Source: an uncultured Microbulbifer sp.
Lineage (GTDB): Bacteria > Pseudomonadota > Gammaproteobacteria > Pseudomonadales > Cellvibrionaceae
DNA: 64,000 nucleotides
Assembly (NCBI RefSeq): GCF_947504145.1
Contig: NZ_CANNGQ010000001.1
Coordinates: 806,001 to 870,000, forward strand
Direction of reading: 5' to 3'
The translations under genes and the position numbers were made by a program. The notes under the pieces were generated by a model that was not told the origin of the DNA, did not search any database, and was given only the letters and a program-made list of their open reading frames with translations. Of this stretch, positions 26,028 through 36,721 are shown piece after piece (position 1 is the first letter of the stretch; each line of letters starts with the position of its first letter).

Positions 26028-29000
26028 TCAGCCTGCTTCGGCGGAGCCGGAGCTGTTTTCCGTGCTGGCACTGCGTTTTGTGCGCGGGTCGTTGGCCGGG
26101 CGCTGGAGTGCGCGCGGGCTGTGCTCAATGTTGGCCGGTTGGGCGGTGTCGAGCGGTCGCAGTTCGCCAACTTCCGGGCGGGCAGTGACGACCTGGAAAT
26201 CAACCAGAGGTTTCGGGTTGATACGTGGGTCGTTGCTGGCGCGGCCGGGGGAGCCGGTTTTAGCTGCCTGCTCTGGCGCTGCCGATACAGGTTGGCTGGT
26301 CTCGGCTTGTGCTTCAGACGCTTGTTCGCTTGCGGCTTGCTGGGGGACTGCAGTGCTGGTGCTTGTTTCGGCTGCGGCATCAGTTGATGGCTCAGCGTCA
26401 GCGGCCAGATTGGCTGCGGCTTCTTCCTGATTCTCCGCGAGGAAGTCACCTTCCGCGTGGGTCTTCTGGGTTTCTGCCGATTCCTCAGTTTTCACGTCCG
26501 CTGTAGGTGCTTCAACCACATTGGCAGCGGCCTCGGGCTTGGGCTCTTCCCGCGGTGCGTCTTTTGCGGCTTGCTCTGCAGTCTGCTCAGCGGCTTTGGG
26601 CTTGCTGGCTTTCGCAGGCTCGACGCTGGGTTCGGCTTTCTGTTCCGCCTTGGCAGGAGCATCTTCCGTCTGCGTTTCTGGGCGTACCTGTGCGTCCGCC
26701 CAGGGCTGTTTTGCTTGGGGCTCGCTTTCCGGCTTGTCAGTCTGCTTTACCGCTGCTTGCTCTTGGGTTTGAGCTTCGGGCTTGCCAGCCGGCTTGTCGT
26801 CGCGCTCGCGCTTCGCCCGCGGCTTGCGCTGCTGGGGCTCGGAGGATTGCTCAGACTTGGCGGTAACGTCGCTGTCACTGCTAGCGGGAGATTGAGTGGA
26901 CTCCTGCTGCGCATTTTCTGCCGCATTTTCGTCCCGTCTGTCTCCACCACGGCGACCGCGGCGACGGGGCTGTGGGCGACCGCGCACGTTACTTGGGCGG
27001 CGCGCCGGACGTTGCTGGTCATCGCTGGAGCCGCTCGCTTCCGCTGCACTCTCCACGTTGGTGTTTTCGACCTCGGCGTTGGTGGTTTGCGGCTCGTTAC
27101 GACGGTCGTTGCGATCTCCGCCACGGCGTCTGCGGCTGCGGCGTTGGCCTTCGCGCTGTCCGTCGCGACTGTTGTCACGATTGCTGTCACGCGCGCTCTC
27201 ACGATTGGAGTCGCGATTGTCGCGGTTGTCACTGCGGCGATCGTTGTTATCGCTGTCGTCACGGCGCTTGTCGCCGCGTTTGGAGCGGGTGTCGTCCCTG
27301 CGGTCATCACTGCGCTGGTCGTCGCGACGTCCGCCGCGATTTCCTCGACCGCGTCCGCGGCCACCGCGCTGATTACGGTTGCGTTGCTGGTAGTTTTTGC
27401 CACGGCCGTCCGACTTTTTGTGTTTCTTATCGGACTTTTCTTCTTCCTCACTGCTGAACAGTGCGGAGATTGCGCCGACAAGGCGGCTGAGCAGCCCAGG
27501 CTTGGACTCCTCTTTTGCCTTGGCTTTGGCTTTGGGCTTGGCGACTGGCGTGGGAGCCGGTGCGGTGTGTGCGATCTGCTGCACCGCAGGCTGGGCCGGC
27601 GCGCGCAGCGGCTCTTCGTCTTTGTCCTTTTCCGCCGCTTCTTCGATAGTGCCGGAAATCTTGTAGGAGGTTTCGACGGTGGTCTCGTCGTCGCGCAGGC
27701 GCAGTACTTCGAAGTGCGGGGTTTCGAGGTCCTCATTCGGCACCACGACAACACGAGTGTTGTTGCGGGATTCGATATTGGAAATGGCTTTGCGCTTTTC
27801 GTTCAGCAGATAAGTTGCCACGTTCACCGGGGTGATCGCGCGGATTTCTGCGCTGCGCTCTTTCTTCGCTTCTTCTTCTACCAGTCGCAGGATGGAGAGG
27901 GCGAGGGACTTGGTACCGCGAATGGTGCCTTGGCCGCTACAGCGGGGGCAGACACGGAAGGTGGTTTCGCCGAGGGACGGACGCAGGCGCTGGCGAGACA
28001 TTTCCAGCAGGCCGAAGCGGGAGATGCGCCCGACCTGTACCCGGGCGCGGTCCATGCCGAGGGCCTTTTCCATACGCTTTTCAACTTCGCGCTGGCTGGA
28101 CTTGCTCTGCATGTCGATGAAGTCGATGACTACCAGTCCACCCATGTCGCGCAGGCGCAGCTGGCGAGCAATTTCGTCGGCGGCTTCCAGGTTGATAGTG
28201 CGGGCGGTTTCCTCGATGTCGCCGCCTTTGGTGGCGCGAGAGGAGTTGATGTCGATGGAGACCAGAGCCTCGGTAACGTCGATTACGATGGAGCCGCCGG
28301 AGGGCAGCTTCACTTCACGCTCGAATGCGGTCTCGATCTGGCTCTCAATCTGGTAGCGATTGAACAGCGGAATATTGTCGTCGTAGAACTTTACTTTGTT
28401 GGCATAGTTCGGCATTACCTGGCGGGCGAACTCGGCGGCCAGCTGGTAGGCACCGTTCTCGTCGACGATGACTTCGCCGATATCGTCGCGCATGTAGTCA
28501 CGAATTGCGCGGATGATGACGTTACTTTCCTGAAACAGGAAGTGAGGTGCTTTGGAGTCGTCGGCTTCCTGCTTGATGGCATCCCACAGTTGCAGCAGAT
28601 AGGTGAGGTCCCATTGCAGCTCTTCGCCGCTGCGGCCCACACCGGCAGTGCGCACAATGATGCCCATACCGGAGGGAACTTCCACGCTGGACAGGGCGTC
28701 GCGCAGGTCGCTGCGCTCGTCGCCCTCAATGCGGCGGGAGATACCGCCGGCACGTGGGTTGTTTGGCATCAGCACCAGGTAGCGGCCAGCGAGGCTGATA
28801 AAGGTGGTGAGTGCAGCGCCCTTGTTGCCGCGCTCTTCTTTATCGACCTGGACGATCACTTCCATGCCTTCTTTAACCACATCCTTGATCTTGATGCGGC
28901 CGTCGATGTCTTTCGGCTGTTTGAGGAAGTATTCTCGGGAGATTTCTTTCAGCGGCAGAAAGCCGTGGCGCTCAGCACCGTAATCGACAAAGGCGGCTTC

Positions 29001-29159
29001 CAGGGAGGGTTCTACGCGGGTGATTTTACCTTTGTAGATATTGGCTTTTTTCTGTTCGCGGGTGCGATTTTCAATATCCAGGTCGTACAGCCATTGGCCG
29101 TCGACCAGTGCAACTCGCAGCTCTTCTGGCTGGGTTGCGTTGATCAGCATTCTCTTCAT
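26028..29159 (-). CDS. rne: ribonuclease E
   Basis: Start ATG 29159 '[30 protein letters not shown]'; S1 domain '[35 protein letters not shown]'; '[11 protein letters not shown]'; Zn-link 'CPRCSGQG'; long R/D/N-rich C-terminal region. Confidence 0.97.
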   Translation of the reverse strand: MKRMLINATQPEELRVALVDGQWLYDLDIENRTREQKKANIYKGKITRVEPSLEAAFVDYGAERHGFLPLKEISREYFLKQPKDIDGRIKIKDVVKEGMEVIVQVDKEERGNKGAALTTFISLAGRYLVLMPNNPRAGGISRRIEGDERSDLRDALSSVEVPSGMGIIVRTAGVGRSGEELQWDLTYLLQLWDAIKQEADDSKAPHFLFQESNVIIRAIRDYMRDDIGEVIVDENGAYQLAAEFARQVMPNYANKVKFYDDNIPLFNRYQIESQIETAFEREVKLPSGGSIVIDVTEALVSIDINSSRATKGGDIEETARTINLEAADEIARQLRLRDMGGLVVIDFIDMQSKSSQREVEKRMEKALGMDRARVQVGRISRFGLLEMSRQRLRPSLGETTFRVCPRCSGQGTIRGTKSLALSILRLVEEEAKKERSAEIRAITPVNVATYLLNEKRKAISNIESRNNTRVVVVPNEDLETPHFEVLRLRDDETTVETSYKISGTIEEAAEKDKDEEPLRAPAQPAVQQIAHTAPAPTPVAKPKAKAKAKEESKPGLLSRLVGAISALFSSEEEEKSDKKHKKSDGRGKNYQQRNRNQRGGRGRGRGNRGGRRDDQRSDDRRDDTRSKRGDKRRDDSDNNDRRSDNRDNRDSNRESARDSNRDNSRDGQREGQRRSRRRRGGDRNDRRNEPQTTNAEVENTNVESAAEASGSSDDQQRPARRPSNVRGRPQPRRRGRRGGDRRDENAAENAQQESTQSPASSDSDVTAKSEQSSEPQQRKPRAKRERDDKPAGKPEAQTQEQAAVKQTDKPESEPQAKQPWADAQVRPETQTEDAPAKAEQKAEPSVEPAKASKPKAAEQTAEQAAKDAPREEPKPEAAANVVEAPTADVKTEESAETQKTHAEGDFLAENQEEAAANLAADAEPSTDAAAETSTSTAVPQQAASEQASEAQAETSQPVSAAPEQAAKTGSPGRASNDPRINPKPLVDFQVVTARPEVGELRPLDTAQPANIEHSPRALQRPANDPRTKRSASTENSSGSAEAG

Positions 29160-29700
29160 GCGTCTATTTTTTCCTTGCGTTGTGCGAAGGTAAAAACACC
29201 GCTGAAGCTCGCAGGCTTTGGTGTGGCCACGGGGTAGAGGAGGGCATGCCCTGGCAACTATCGCCGTGTTGTATGCACTCTCTGCAGGGGCGCTAGTGGA
29301 GCACCTGCGGTATGCATACATTGTTAACTCTGGATACCGGTTCTCAATTGGGTATCCGCTTCCTGTCAGGCCGGCTCCGTATAGATCCCGGGCGGGTCCT
29401 GACTGCTGCCCGGTGTGGGGCGGCATGGGTCACATCTTTTCTAGGCTCCGGGGCCGGCTCGTGGCTGGGCCCTTTGGACTGTCTAGTTGTTGCCGGCGGT
29501 GCGAGCGTGCCATTTTGCATCACTTGCAGGGGCCGGGGGCCAGTTCGGTCGCTGGCGCAAATTCGCGGAGCGAGATGTGACGAATAGAGTCTGTTCCAAG
29601 CGCTGCGGGCGTCAGCCCGTCTTACCTTCGCAAAAATTCCCGCGGTTACGGGGTCGTGTCGGCGAGAGCTTCGGGAGGGGCTTCTAAGGCCAGGATCCCT
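29160..29700 (-). promoter_or_regulatory. Long rne 5' leader / intergenic region (candidate autoregulatory 5' UTR)
   Basis: Non-coding stretch between divergent rne and rluC; contains 11-bp inverted repeat TGCGAAGGTAA (29183-29193)/TTACCTTCGCA (29622-29632); long structured rne leaders are known in enterobacteria. Confidence 0.45.
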
Positions 29701-29938
29701 GGGCACCATCTTGCGACGCGCTCTTGAAGAGTCTCGCCGACGGAGTTTTGTTGATAACGCGGTTTTCCGCGCACCGGCCCGATTAGCGGTATTTTCTCAA
29801 GAGCGGCACCTGAGTTTTTGTATAGCAGAAAAACCGTGCACCGCCGAAAACCAGCCCCAATTCAGGCCGGCCGAATATACCACGGTGTATCAGGAGCGGC
29901 AATCGCGGTGCTTCAAATGGCGGGAGCTTGGGGCTATC

Positions 29939-30961
29939 ATGCGCCCCATGCGAAGTAACCCCCCCAAAAATACCCCCAAATCCGTCGATTCCCGCAGCGA
30001 AGGCGCCACTGATGCGCCGGGCAAACTGGGGGATGGCGTGCAATTTCTTACGGTGCCTGAGGAGTTGGCCGGTCAGCGGATCGACAACTTTCTACAGGCT
30101 CGACTCAAAGGGGTGCCGCGCTCCAGAATTTACCGGATCTTGCGCAAGGGCGAAGTGCGGGTAAATAAAGGACGGGTGAAGGCCGAGTACCGCTTAAAAG
30201 GGGGTGATCAGGTGCGGGTGCCGCCGATCCGGGTGGCCGAAGTGTCCGCGCCGGCAGTGGCCGGGGAGTCCCTGCGCCGAACACTCGAGGCGGCCATACT
30301 GTATGACAAGGGTGGCCTTCTGGTGGTGAACAAGCCTGCGGGCCTGGCTGTGCATGGCGGCAGTGGGGTTCGCCTTGGTTTGATTGAGGCGTTGCGCCAG
30401 ATGTACCCGCATAGCCCATTTATGGAGCTGGTACACCGGCTGGACCGCGACACCAGTGGCGCTATCCTGGTGGCGCGCAAGCGCTCGGTGCTTCTGCACG
30501 TTCAGTCCGAGTTGCGCGCAGGTAAGCTTGGCAAGTCCTACCTTGCGCTGGCGGCAGGAAAGTGGCCGCGAGGTCAGAAACTTGTGGAGGCGCCGTTGCG
30601 CAAAAATACACTGAAAAGCGGTGAGCGGATGGTGACTGTGGATGGGGAGGGTAAGCCATCCACCACGCGCTTTCAGGTGGAGGAGCGCTTCAAGGGTGCA
30701 ACGTTGTTGGCGGCAGAGCCGGTGACCGGTCGCACCCATCAGATTCGAGTGCATGCGCAATTCGTTGGCTGTCCGCTGGCGGGTGACGTCAAGTATGCGA
30801 CGGATGAAATTAACGGCGCGTTTCGCGCGCTGGGCCTCAAGCGCCTGTTTCTTCATTCTGCAGGCGTGCGTTGCACGTTGCCAGATGGGGCTCGCGTCGA
30901 CGTGAAGGCACCATTGCCATCAGAGCTTGAATTGGTTTTGGGTGCGCTGCGAAAGGGGTGA
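29939..30961 (+). CDS. rluC: 23S rRNA pseudouridine synthase RluC
   Basis: S4 domain 'QRIDNFLQARLKGVPRSRIYRILRKGEVRVN', 'VHRLDRDTSGAILVARKR', 'GRTHQIRVHAQFVGCPLAGD'; divergent to rne. Confidence 0.94.
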   Translation: MRPMRSNPPKNTPKSVDSRSEGATDAPGKLGDGVQFLTVPEELAGQRIDNFLQARLKGVPRSRIYRILRKGEVRVNKGRVKAEYRLKGGDQVRVPPIRVAEVSAPAVAGESLRRTLEAAILYDKGGLLVVNKPAGLAVHGGSGVRLGLIEALRQMYPHSPFMELVHRLDRDTSGAILVARKRSVLLHVQSELRAGKLGKSYLALAAGKWPRGQKLVEAPLRKNTLKSGERMVTVDGEGKPSTTRFQVEERFKGATLLAAEPVTGRTHQIRVHAQFVGCPLAGDVKYATDEINGAFRALGLKRLFLHSAGVRCTLPDGARVDVKAPLPSELELVLGALRKG

Positions 30962-31014
30962 GCTGCCTGTGTGTCTGGTGATCCATTGGGTTTGACGGTA
31001 GGGGAAGGTTGGCG

Positions 31015-31659
31015 ATGCTGGTGATACTCGATTGGGACGGCACCGTGTGTAATTCTGAGGCGCGCATCGTTTCCTGTATGCAGCGTGCGTCTGATCGGGT
31101 CGGGTTACCTGTGCTTGAGCCTGCGGCCATCGGCAACATCATCGGCCTTGGCCTGCCCGAGGCGATTGCCGCGCTTTTCCCGGAATCCCACAGTGAGCAG
31201 CGGGCCCGATTGAGAGGCTTCTACTCAGAAGAGTGGGTCGCCGCACGTGCTGAGCCGCTGCCGCTATTTGACGGTGTGCTGGTTACGCTGGATCAGCTGC
31301 TCGGGGCCGGTCATCAGTTGGCGGTGGCGACCGGCAAGAGTCGTCGCGGGCTTAATCGCGAGTTTGAGGATCACGGCATCGGCCACCTTTTCCCGGTCAG
31401 CCGCTGCGCAGACGAAACTGCCTCCAAGCCGGACCCGAAAATGCTGCGCGAGATTTTGGCGGAAACCGATGTGGATGTGGCGGATGCGGTTATGGTGGGG
31501 GATACCGAGTATGACCTCAAAATGGCGTCCGCAATCAATATGGCGTCGGTTGGTGTGAGTTACGGCGTGCATAGCCGTGAGCGACTGGACGGTTGTCGCC
31601 CCCATCGGATCATTGATCACTTCACTGAGCTGCTGGAGTGGCCGCCGCTGGTGGCGTGA
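31015..31659 (+). CDS. HAD-IA family hydrolase (phosphoglycolate phosphatase-like)
   Basis: 'LVILDWDGTVCNSE', 'VATGKSRRGL', 'KPDPKMLREIL', 'VMVGDTEYDLKMA'. Confidence 0.92.
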   Translation: MLVILDWDGTVCNSEARIVSCMQRASDRVGLPVLEPAAIGNIIGLGLPEAIAALFPESHSEQRARLRGFYSEEWVAARAEPLPLFDGVLVTLDQLLGAGHQLAVATGKSRRGLNREFEDHGIGHLFPVSRCADETASKPDPKMLREILAETDVDVADAVMVGDTEYDLKMASAINMASVGVSYGVHSRERLDGCRPHRIIDHFTELLEWPPLVA

Positions 31660-31699
31660 TTCGGCGCCTTTTGCGCCGAATTTGTATGCTTTGTTCGGC

Positions 31700-32287
31700 T
31701 TATCCCCTAGCCAGTGCGTCGACGCCATAAGGCTTGAGGGTGTCAATCAGTCGAATCAGTGGGAGTCCGACCAGAGTATTTGGGTCATTCCCTTCCATTT
31801 TTTCGAATAAAGCGATTCCCAATCCTTCGGCTTTAAAGGAGCCGGCACAATCCAGGGGGTTGTCCAGTTCTACGTACTGCTCGGCCTCTGCCTGCGTCAA
31901 TTTTCTGAAATGGACCTGGAATGGGTCGCAAATGGTGGTGTGTGTGTCAGTGTTGCTGTCCATCACGCACAGGCCGGTATGGAACGTGACTGTCTGTCCG
32001 GCGCAAAACAAAAGCTGCTCTACTGCATTTTCTCTGGTGCCTGGCTTCCCGAGTTTTTTCCCTCGGCATTCGGCCACCTGATCGGATCCGATAATGATGG
32101 CGTCGGGAAATTGGCCGCTCAGGGCGCGGGCTTTTTCTGTGGCGAGCCTGGTGGCCAGTGCAGGCGCGGATTCGCCCGGTAATGCTTCTTCATTTATATG
32201 GGGGCTTGCGGACTCGAAGGGTAATCGCAATTTCTCGAGAAGGGAGCGGCGGTAGGGTGAGCTCGAGGCTAGAATCAGTCGACGCAT
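31700..32287 (-). CDS. maf: Maf/YceF family nucleoside triphosphate pyrophosphatase
   Basis: 'MRRLILASSSPYRRSLLEKLRLPFE', 'IIIGSDQVAE', 'CAGSFKAEGLGIALFEKMEGND'; start ATG 32287. Confidence 0.94.
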   Translation of the reverse strand: MRRLILASSSPYRRSLLEKLRLPFESASPHINEEALPGESAPALATRLATEKARALSGQFPDAIIIGSDQVAECRGKKLGKPGTRENAVEQLLFCAGQTVTFHTGLCVMDSNTDTHTTICDPFQVHFRKLTQAEAEQYVELDNPLDCAGSFKAEGLGIALFEKMEGNDPNTLVGLPLIRLIDTLKPYGVDALARG

Positions 32288-32399
32288 GGGCATTGGCTTG
32301 CTGGTTTGAGAGGTTGTTCCGGCTGGGTTTGGCTTGCTGATCATGCGGCGGTTGAATTGTTTTGACAAGGCTCTGACGAGTCCATAGAATTGCGCGCTT

Positions 32400-32942
32400 A
32401 TGTCGATACCCCCCCAGAAATCTGCGCTTCCGCGACGCATTGATGCACGAAAATTAGTGCAGCGTGAACAGCAGTTGGATGGTACCGTTCCGCGGGAAGA
32501 GCTTCCCCGGTTGGTAGCGTCTACCGAGTCAGTTGTAGGTGACATTGCAGTAACATTGGCTTTTGCCAGAGATCTGCAGCGTCACCAAGTGGCTACCGGG
32601 CATCTTCAGCTGGAGGTCGAGCTGTTATGTCAGCGCTGCCTGCAGCCGGTGAGCGAGCAGATTGAAGCGGAGCTTGCGTGGGGCTTTGTGTGGTCGGAAG
32701 AGCAGGGCAAGTCATTGCCCAGATCTCTCGACCCGGTGATACAGGATGGCGATGAGCTGGATCTGTATCAGGCATTGGAAGATGAAATTTTGCTCAACCT
32801 GCCGATGGTGGCTTTCCACGATCAGGAGTGTGTCCCCAGGGAGGCATTCCAAAGTGGTAGTGAACAGCCGGAAGCGGAAGAGCAACAGGAAAACCCCTTT
32901 AAAGTACTGGAACAGTTGAAGGGTTCGTCAAGCAAGTCTTGA
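32400..32942 (+). CDS. yceD: YceD family protein (DUF177)
   Basis: 'LEVELLCQRCLQPVSEQIE', acidic segment, C-terminal 'NPFKVLEQLK'; adjacent to rpmF. Confidence 0.92.
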   Translation: MSIPPQKSALPRRIDARKLVQREQQLDGTVPREELPRLVASTESVVGDIAVTLAFARDLQRHQVATGHLQLEVELLCQRCLQPVSEQIEAELAWGFVWSEEQGKSLPRSLDPVIQDGDELDLYQALEDEILLNLPMVAFHDQECVPREAFQSGSEQPEAEEQQENPFKVLEQLKGSSSKS

Positions 32943-33021
32943 GAGTTGTTTGAAGGGTTAGGGCTCGCCGGTAGGCGCCCCGGTTCCGGTGTTAACTGTT
33001 AGTTATGTATAGGAGCACCAA

Positions 33022-33213
33022 ATGGCTGTTCAGAAGAGCAAAAAAACCCGTTCCCGTCGCGGCATGCGTCGCTCTCACGACGCTCTGAGCGGACCGACTC
33101 TGTCCGTTGATCCGACCACCGGTGAGAAGCACCACCGTCACCACGTGACCAAAGACGGTTTCTATCGCGGTCGCAAAGTGATCGACATCGGCAGCTCTTC
33201 CGAAGAAGAGTAA
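33022..33213 (+). CDS. rpmF: 50S ribosomal protein L32
   Basis: '[22 protein letters not shown]...[21 protein letters not shown]'. Confidence 0.98.
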   Translation: MAVQKSKKTRSRRGMRRSHDALSGPTLSVDPTTGEKHHRHHVTKDGFYRGRKVIDIGSSSEEE

Positions 33214-33216
33214 GCT

Positions 33217-34251
33217 TTGTCCAGCCAATTACGATTGGCCGTGGATGCGATGGGCGGGGACTTAGGTCCCCGCTCTGTCGTTCCGGCCTGCGCAAGATTC
33301 CTTATCCGCTATCCCCAGGCAGAACTGAAATTGTTCGGCCCTCGCTCCCAACTGCAATCCCTTCTGATCAAGCAGCCGCCTTCGGTGCGTGAGCGCCTTG
33401 AAGTGGTTGACTGTGTCCAGGTGATTACCCAGGGCTGCAATCCTGTGCAGGCGCTGCGGCACAAACGCGAATCCTCCATGGCACGTGCGCTGCAAGCGGT
33501 GGAAAGTGGTGATTGCGCAGCCATGGTGACCTCTGGCAATACCGGTGCATTACTGGCCCTGGGGCGCAGCATCCTGGGAACTGTGGAGGGAGTGCGCCGA
33601 CCCGCGCTGGGGAAATCACTACCGACCGCGGACGGCTCCTGCTTTCTGCTGGACCTGGGGGCGAACGTTGACTGCAGCGCAGAAGATCTGGTGTTGTTTG
33701 CCCACCTGGGGCGGGAGGCGCAGCGCGTATTTTCGGGTAAGGAAGATCTCGCGGTAGCGCTGTTGAATATTGGTGCCGAGGAGCACAAGGGTACCGAAGA
33801 GATTCGTCGTGCCGGCAAATTGCTGCAGGCGGACCCCTCGATTCATTACGTGGGGTTTGTGGAAGGGCACGATATTTTTACCGGTATCGTTGATGTTGTG
33901 GTCTGTAATGGTCTGATGGGCAATGTGGCGATGAAATCCGCTGAGGGTGTGATTCGACTAATAGGTCAAAAGACGTTTACGATCGATAAAAAAGCGCCGA
34001 TTAAGCGTTTTTTTGGCCAATTAGCCATAAATCTGTTGCGAAAATGGCGCGCACAGCTAGAACCCGGTCGCTATAATGGCGCCAGCTTTTTGGGGCTGGA
34101 AGGTAACGTCATTAAGAGTCATGGCGGTGCCAGTAGCGAAGCGTTTTACCGCGCGATGCTGACCGCAAAGGAGTGTGCTGAGTCCGATCTGGCACACCAG
34201 CTTGGCAGGGCGATGGCACTGCAGGCGCAGCAGCAGACAGGGTCCGACTAG
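33217..34251 (+). CDS. plsX: phosphate acyltransferase PlsX
   Basis: 'LAVDAMGGDLGPRSVVPAC', 'MVTSGNTGALLALGRSILG', 'DVVVCNGLMGNVAMKSAEGV'; TTG start likely. Confidence 0.96.
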   Translation: MSSQLRLAVDAMGGDLGPRSVVPACARFLIRYPQAELKLFGPRSQLQSLLIKQPPSVRERLEVVDCVQVITQGCNPVQALRHKRESSMARALQAVESGDCAAMVTSGNTGALLALGRSILGTVEGVRRPALGKSLPTADGSCFLLDLGANVDCSAEDLVLFAHLGREAQRVFSGKEDLAVALLNIGAEEHKGTEEIRRAGKLLQADPSIHYVGFVEGHDIFTGIVDVVVCNGLMGNVAMKSAEGVIRLIGQKTFTIDKKAPIKRFFGQLAINLLRKWRAQLEPGRYNGASFLGLEGNVIKSHGGASSEAFYRAMLTAKECAESDLAHQLGRAMALQAQQQTGSD

Positions 34252-34334
34252 TGCGGCCCTGAGTATTTAGCGGTCTAAAACGTCCAGCCAGCCCTACCAT
34301 TTAAGGCTTCACCCACTTGGTTAAAGGATGTTCC

Positions 34335-35279
34335 ATGACCAACCCAGTTTTGGCGTTTGTATTTCCCGGCCAGGGCTCCCAGCAGATTGGTATGCTGGCG
34401 GAAGCTGCCGAGGCCTTCCCGGAAATCAGCGCAACCTTTTCACAGGCTTCCTCTGTTCTTGGCTACGATCTGTGGGATCTCTGCCAGAACGGCGCACAGG
34501 AAGATATCAACCTCACCGAAAGAACCCAGCCTCTACTGCTGACCGCCAGTGTCGCGCTGTATCGCGCCTGGCAGGCCCAGGGCGGTGTAACACCAGCACG
34601 TATGGCTGGTCATAGTCTGGGTGAATGGTCCGCACTGGTCTGCGCGGGCGTACTCCAGTTTGAAGACGCTGTGCGCCTGGTGCGTGAGCGCGGTCGCCTG
34701 ATGCAGGAAGCCGTTCCGGCGGGCGAGGGCGCCATGGCCGCAATAATTGGTCTCGATGATGACGCGGTAGAAGCAGCGTGTGCCGACGCGGCCCAGGGCG
34801 GAGTGGTTACCGCAGTCAATTACAACTCGCCGGGCCAGGTGGTGATTGCAGGCAGTGCCGCTGCCGTTGAGCGGGCTATGGAGGCCTGTAAGGCGGCAGG
34901 TGCCAAGCGTGCACTGCCACTGCCGGTCAGTGCACCCTTCCATACTGAGCTGATGCGCCCCGCGGCAGAAAAACTAGCGCCGCACATTGAGGCGACAGAG
35001 TTTCACGCGCCGGAAACCCCTGTTATCCATAATGTGCATGCCAAGCCGGAATCCGATCCTGCAGCGATCAAGTCTCTGATGGTAGAGCAGATTTACAGCC
35101 CGGTGCGCTGGACGGCATGCGTTCAGGCGATGGCAGCGGCGGGCACTGAACAGTTGGTTGAGTGTGGTCCGGGCAAAGTGCTTGCGGGGCTCGCCAAGCG
35201 CATCGATCGCAGTCTCACTGCTCGCAATATTGAAACAACGGCGCAGATGTCAGAAGCCGTACAATCCACCGCACAATAA
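34335..35279 (+). CDS. fabD: malonyl-CoA:ACP transacylase
   Basis: 'AFVFPGQGSQQIGM', 'AGHSLGEWSALVCAG', 'PVSAPFHTELM'. Confidence 0.97.
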   Translation: MTNPVLAFVFPGQGSQQIGMLAEAAEAFPEISATFSQASSVLGYDLWDLCQNGAQEDINLTERTQPLLLTASVALYRAWQAQGGVTPARMAGHSLGEWSALVCAGVLQFEDAVRLVRERGRLMQEAVPAGEGAMAAIIGLDDDAVEAACADAAQGGVVTAVNYNSPGQVVIAGSAAAVERAMEACKAAGAKRALPLPVSAPFHTELMRPAAEKLAPHIEATEFHAPETPVIHNVHAKPESDPAAIKSLMVEQIYSPVRWTACVQAMAAAGTEQLVECGPGKVLAGLAKRIDRSLTARNIETTAQMSEAVQSTAQ

Positions 35280-35334
35280 CAGACGAAGCCCTCTACATTG
35301 CGCTGCGCGCAAGGTTTGGGAATCGGGAGAAATT

Positions 35335-36090
35335 ATGACAGTTTCAACTTCACTTGAAGGCAAGGTGGCACTGGTCACTGGCGCGAGTCGTGGCATTGGT
35401 GCGGCTATTGCCGACCTGCTGGGCGCTCAGGGTGCTATCGTCATTGGTACTGCCACCAGCGCCGGCGGTGCGGAAAAAATTTCTGCACGCTTCGCGGAAA
35501 AGGGCGTCAAAGGCTCCGGCAAAGAACTGGACGTGACAAACCTGGAAAGCATCGCAGCGGTACTGGAGTCTGTTAAGGCTGAATTTGGCGCTCCCACCAT
35601 TTTGGTGAATAACGCGGGCATTACCAAAGACAACCTTCTTATGCGCATGAAGGATGACGAGTGGGAAGATGTGTTGAACACCAACCTCACGGCTGTTTAT
35701 CGCGTTAGCAAAAGCTGCTTGCGCGATATGACCAAAGCCCGCTGGGGCCGCATCATCAATATCAGCTCTGTCGTGGGTAGCATGGGTAATGCGGGTCAAA
35801 GCAATTACGCGGCCACCAAGGCCGGTGTTGGCGGTTTTGCCCGTGCGCTGGCGGCTGAAGTTGGTTCTCGCGCTATTACCGTGAACACTGTGGCCCCAGG
35901 TTTTATTGATACCGATATGACCAAGGTGCTGCCAGACGCGCAACGTGAAGCGCTGCTGGGCAAGATTCCTCTCGGCCGTCTGGGTGCTCCGGAAGAGATT
36001 GCATCCGTCGTCGCATTTTTGGCCAGCGATGCCGGCGGTTATGTGACCGGAGAGACCATTCACGTGAATGGCGGCATGTATATGGGCTGA
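35335..36090 (+). CDS. fabG: 3-oxoacyl-ACP reductase FabG
   Basis: SDR motifs 'VALVTGASRGIGAAIA', 'NNAGITKDNLLMRM', 'NYAATKAGVGGF'. Confidence 0.96.
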   Translation: MTVSTSLEGKVALVTGASRGIGAAIADLLGAQGAIVIGTATSAGGAEKISARFAEKGVKGSGKELDVTNLESIAAVLESVKAEFGAPTILVNNAGITKDNLLMRMKDDEWEDVLNTNLTAVYRVSKSCLRDMTKARWGRIINISSVVGSMGNAGQSNYAATKAGVGGFARALAAEVGSRAITVNTVAPGFIDTDMTKVLPDAQREALLGKIPLGRLGAPEEIASVVAFLASDAGGYVTGETIHVNGGMYMG

Positions 36091-36170
36091 TTTTCCTTCG
36101 AGAAAATCGCCGTAAGTGATTGATTGGTAAGTTAATTTTTATCATTCATTGGTTGCGGGGAGGCGGTGCA

Positions 36171-36198
36171 TTACAACCCGAAAAAATCAGGGTACAAT
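36171..36198 (+). promoter_or_regulatory. Candidate sigma70 promoter for acpP
   Basis: TTACAA (36171-36176), 16-bp spacer, TACAAT (36193-36198), ~115 bp upstream of acpP. Confidence 0.45.
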
Positions 36199-36314
36199 GC
36201 CGCCTCGCAATAACCGTAAGCTGTGTTAGCCGGTTACTGAATCACCACATGTTGTGGGTAAACTTTAAACAGTGACCAAAACAGATTTTTATCCACTAGG
36301 AGTTAAATTGAATC

Positions 36315-36551
36315 ATGAGCAGCATTGAAGAGCGCGTAAAAAAGATCGTTGCTGAACAACTGGGCGTGAAGGAAGAAGATGTAAAGCCTGAAGCATCCTT
36401 TGTTGAAGATCTGGGCGCTGACTCCCTCGACACAGTTGAGCTGGTAATGGCTTTGGAAGAGGAATTCGAAACCGAGATCCCTGACGAAGAAGCAGAAAAG
36501 ATCACTACTGTTCAGCTGGCCATCGATTACATCAACCAGAACCTCGGTTGA
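36315..36551 (+). CDS. acpP: acyl carrier protein
   Basis: '[63 protein letters not shown]'. Confidence 0.98.
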   Translation: MSSIEERVKKIVAEQLGVKEEDVKPEASFVEDLGADSLDTVELVMALEEEFETEIPDEEAEKITTVQLAIDYINQNLG

Positions 36552-36721
36552 GTCCTGCTGGATAGCTTAAGTAACGGGTAATGTTACCCGGTACTGTTGT
36601 ACTGCGAGAGCCGTTCTATGTTGCATAGCGCGGCTCTCCGTCTATTTGAACCTTGTGAAAAAACGACCGGCAGACGTTAAAGAGTTACCGGCGTGTTTGA
36701 TTGATTTCGGGGGAGGCGCAA

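Noticed and set aside
26457-29237. 926-aa plus-strand ORF antisense to rne
   Set aside because: Translation is low-complexity hydrophobic/Val-Ala-rich with no recognisable domain and mirrors the biased codons of rne on the other strand; best explained as an antisense artefact of GC-rich coding DNA.
34251-34335. Missing fabH between plsX and fabD
   Set aside because: Noted as different from E. coli, but plsX-fabD without fabH is also the arrangement I recall for Pseudomonas, so not unusual.
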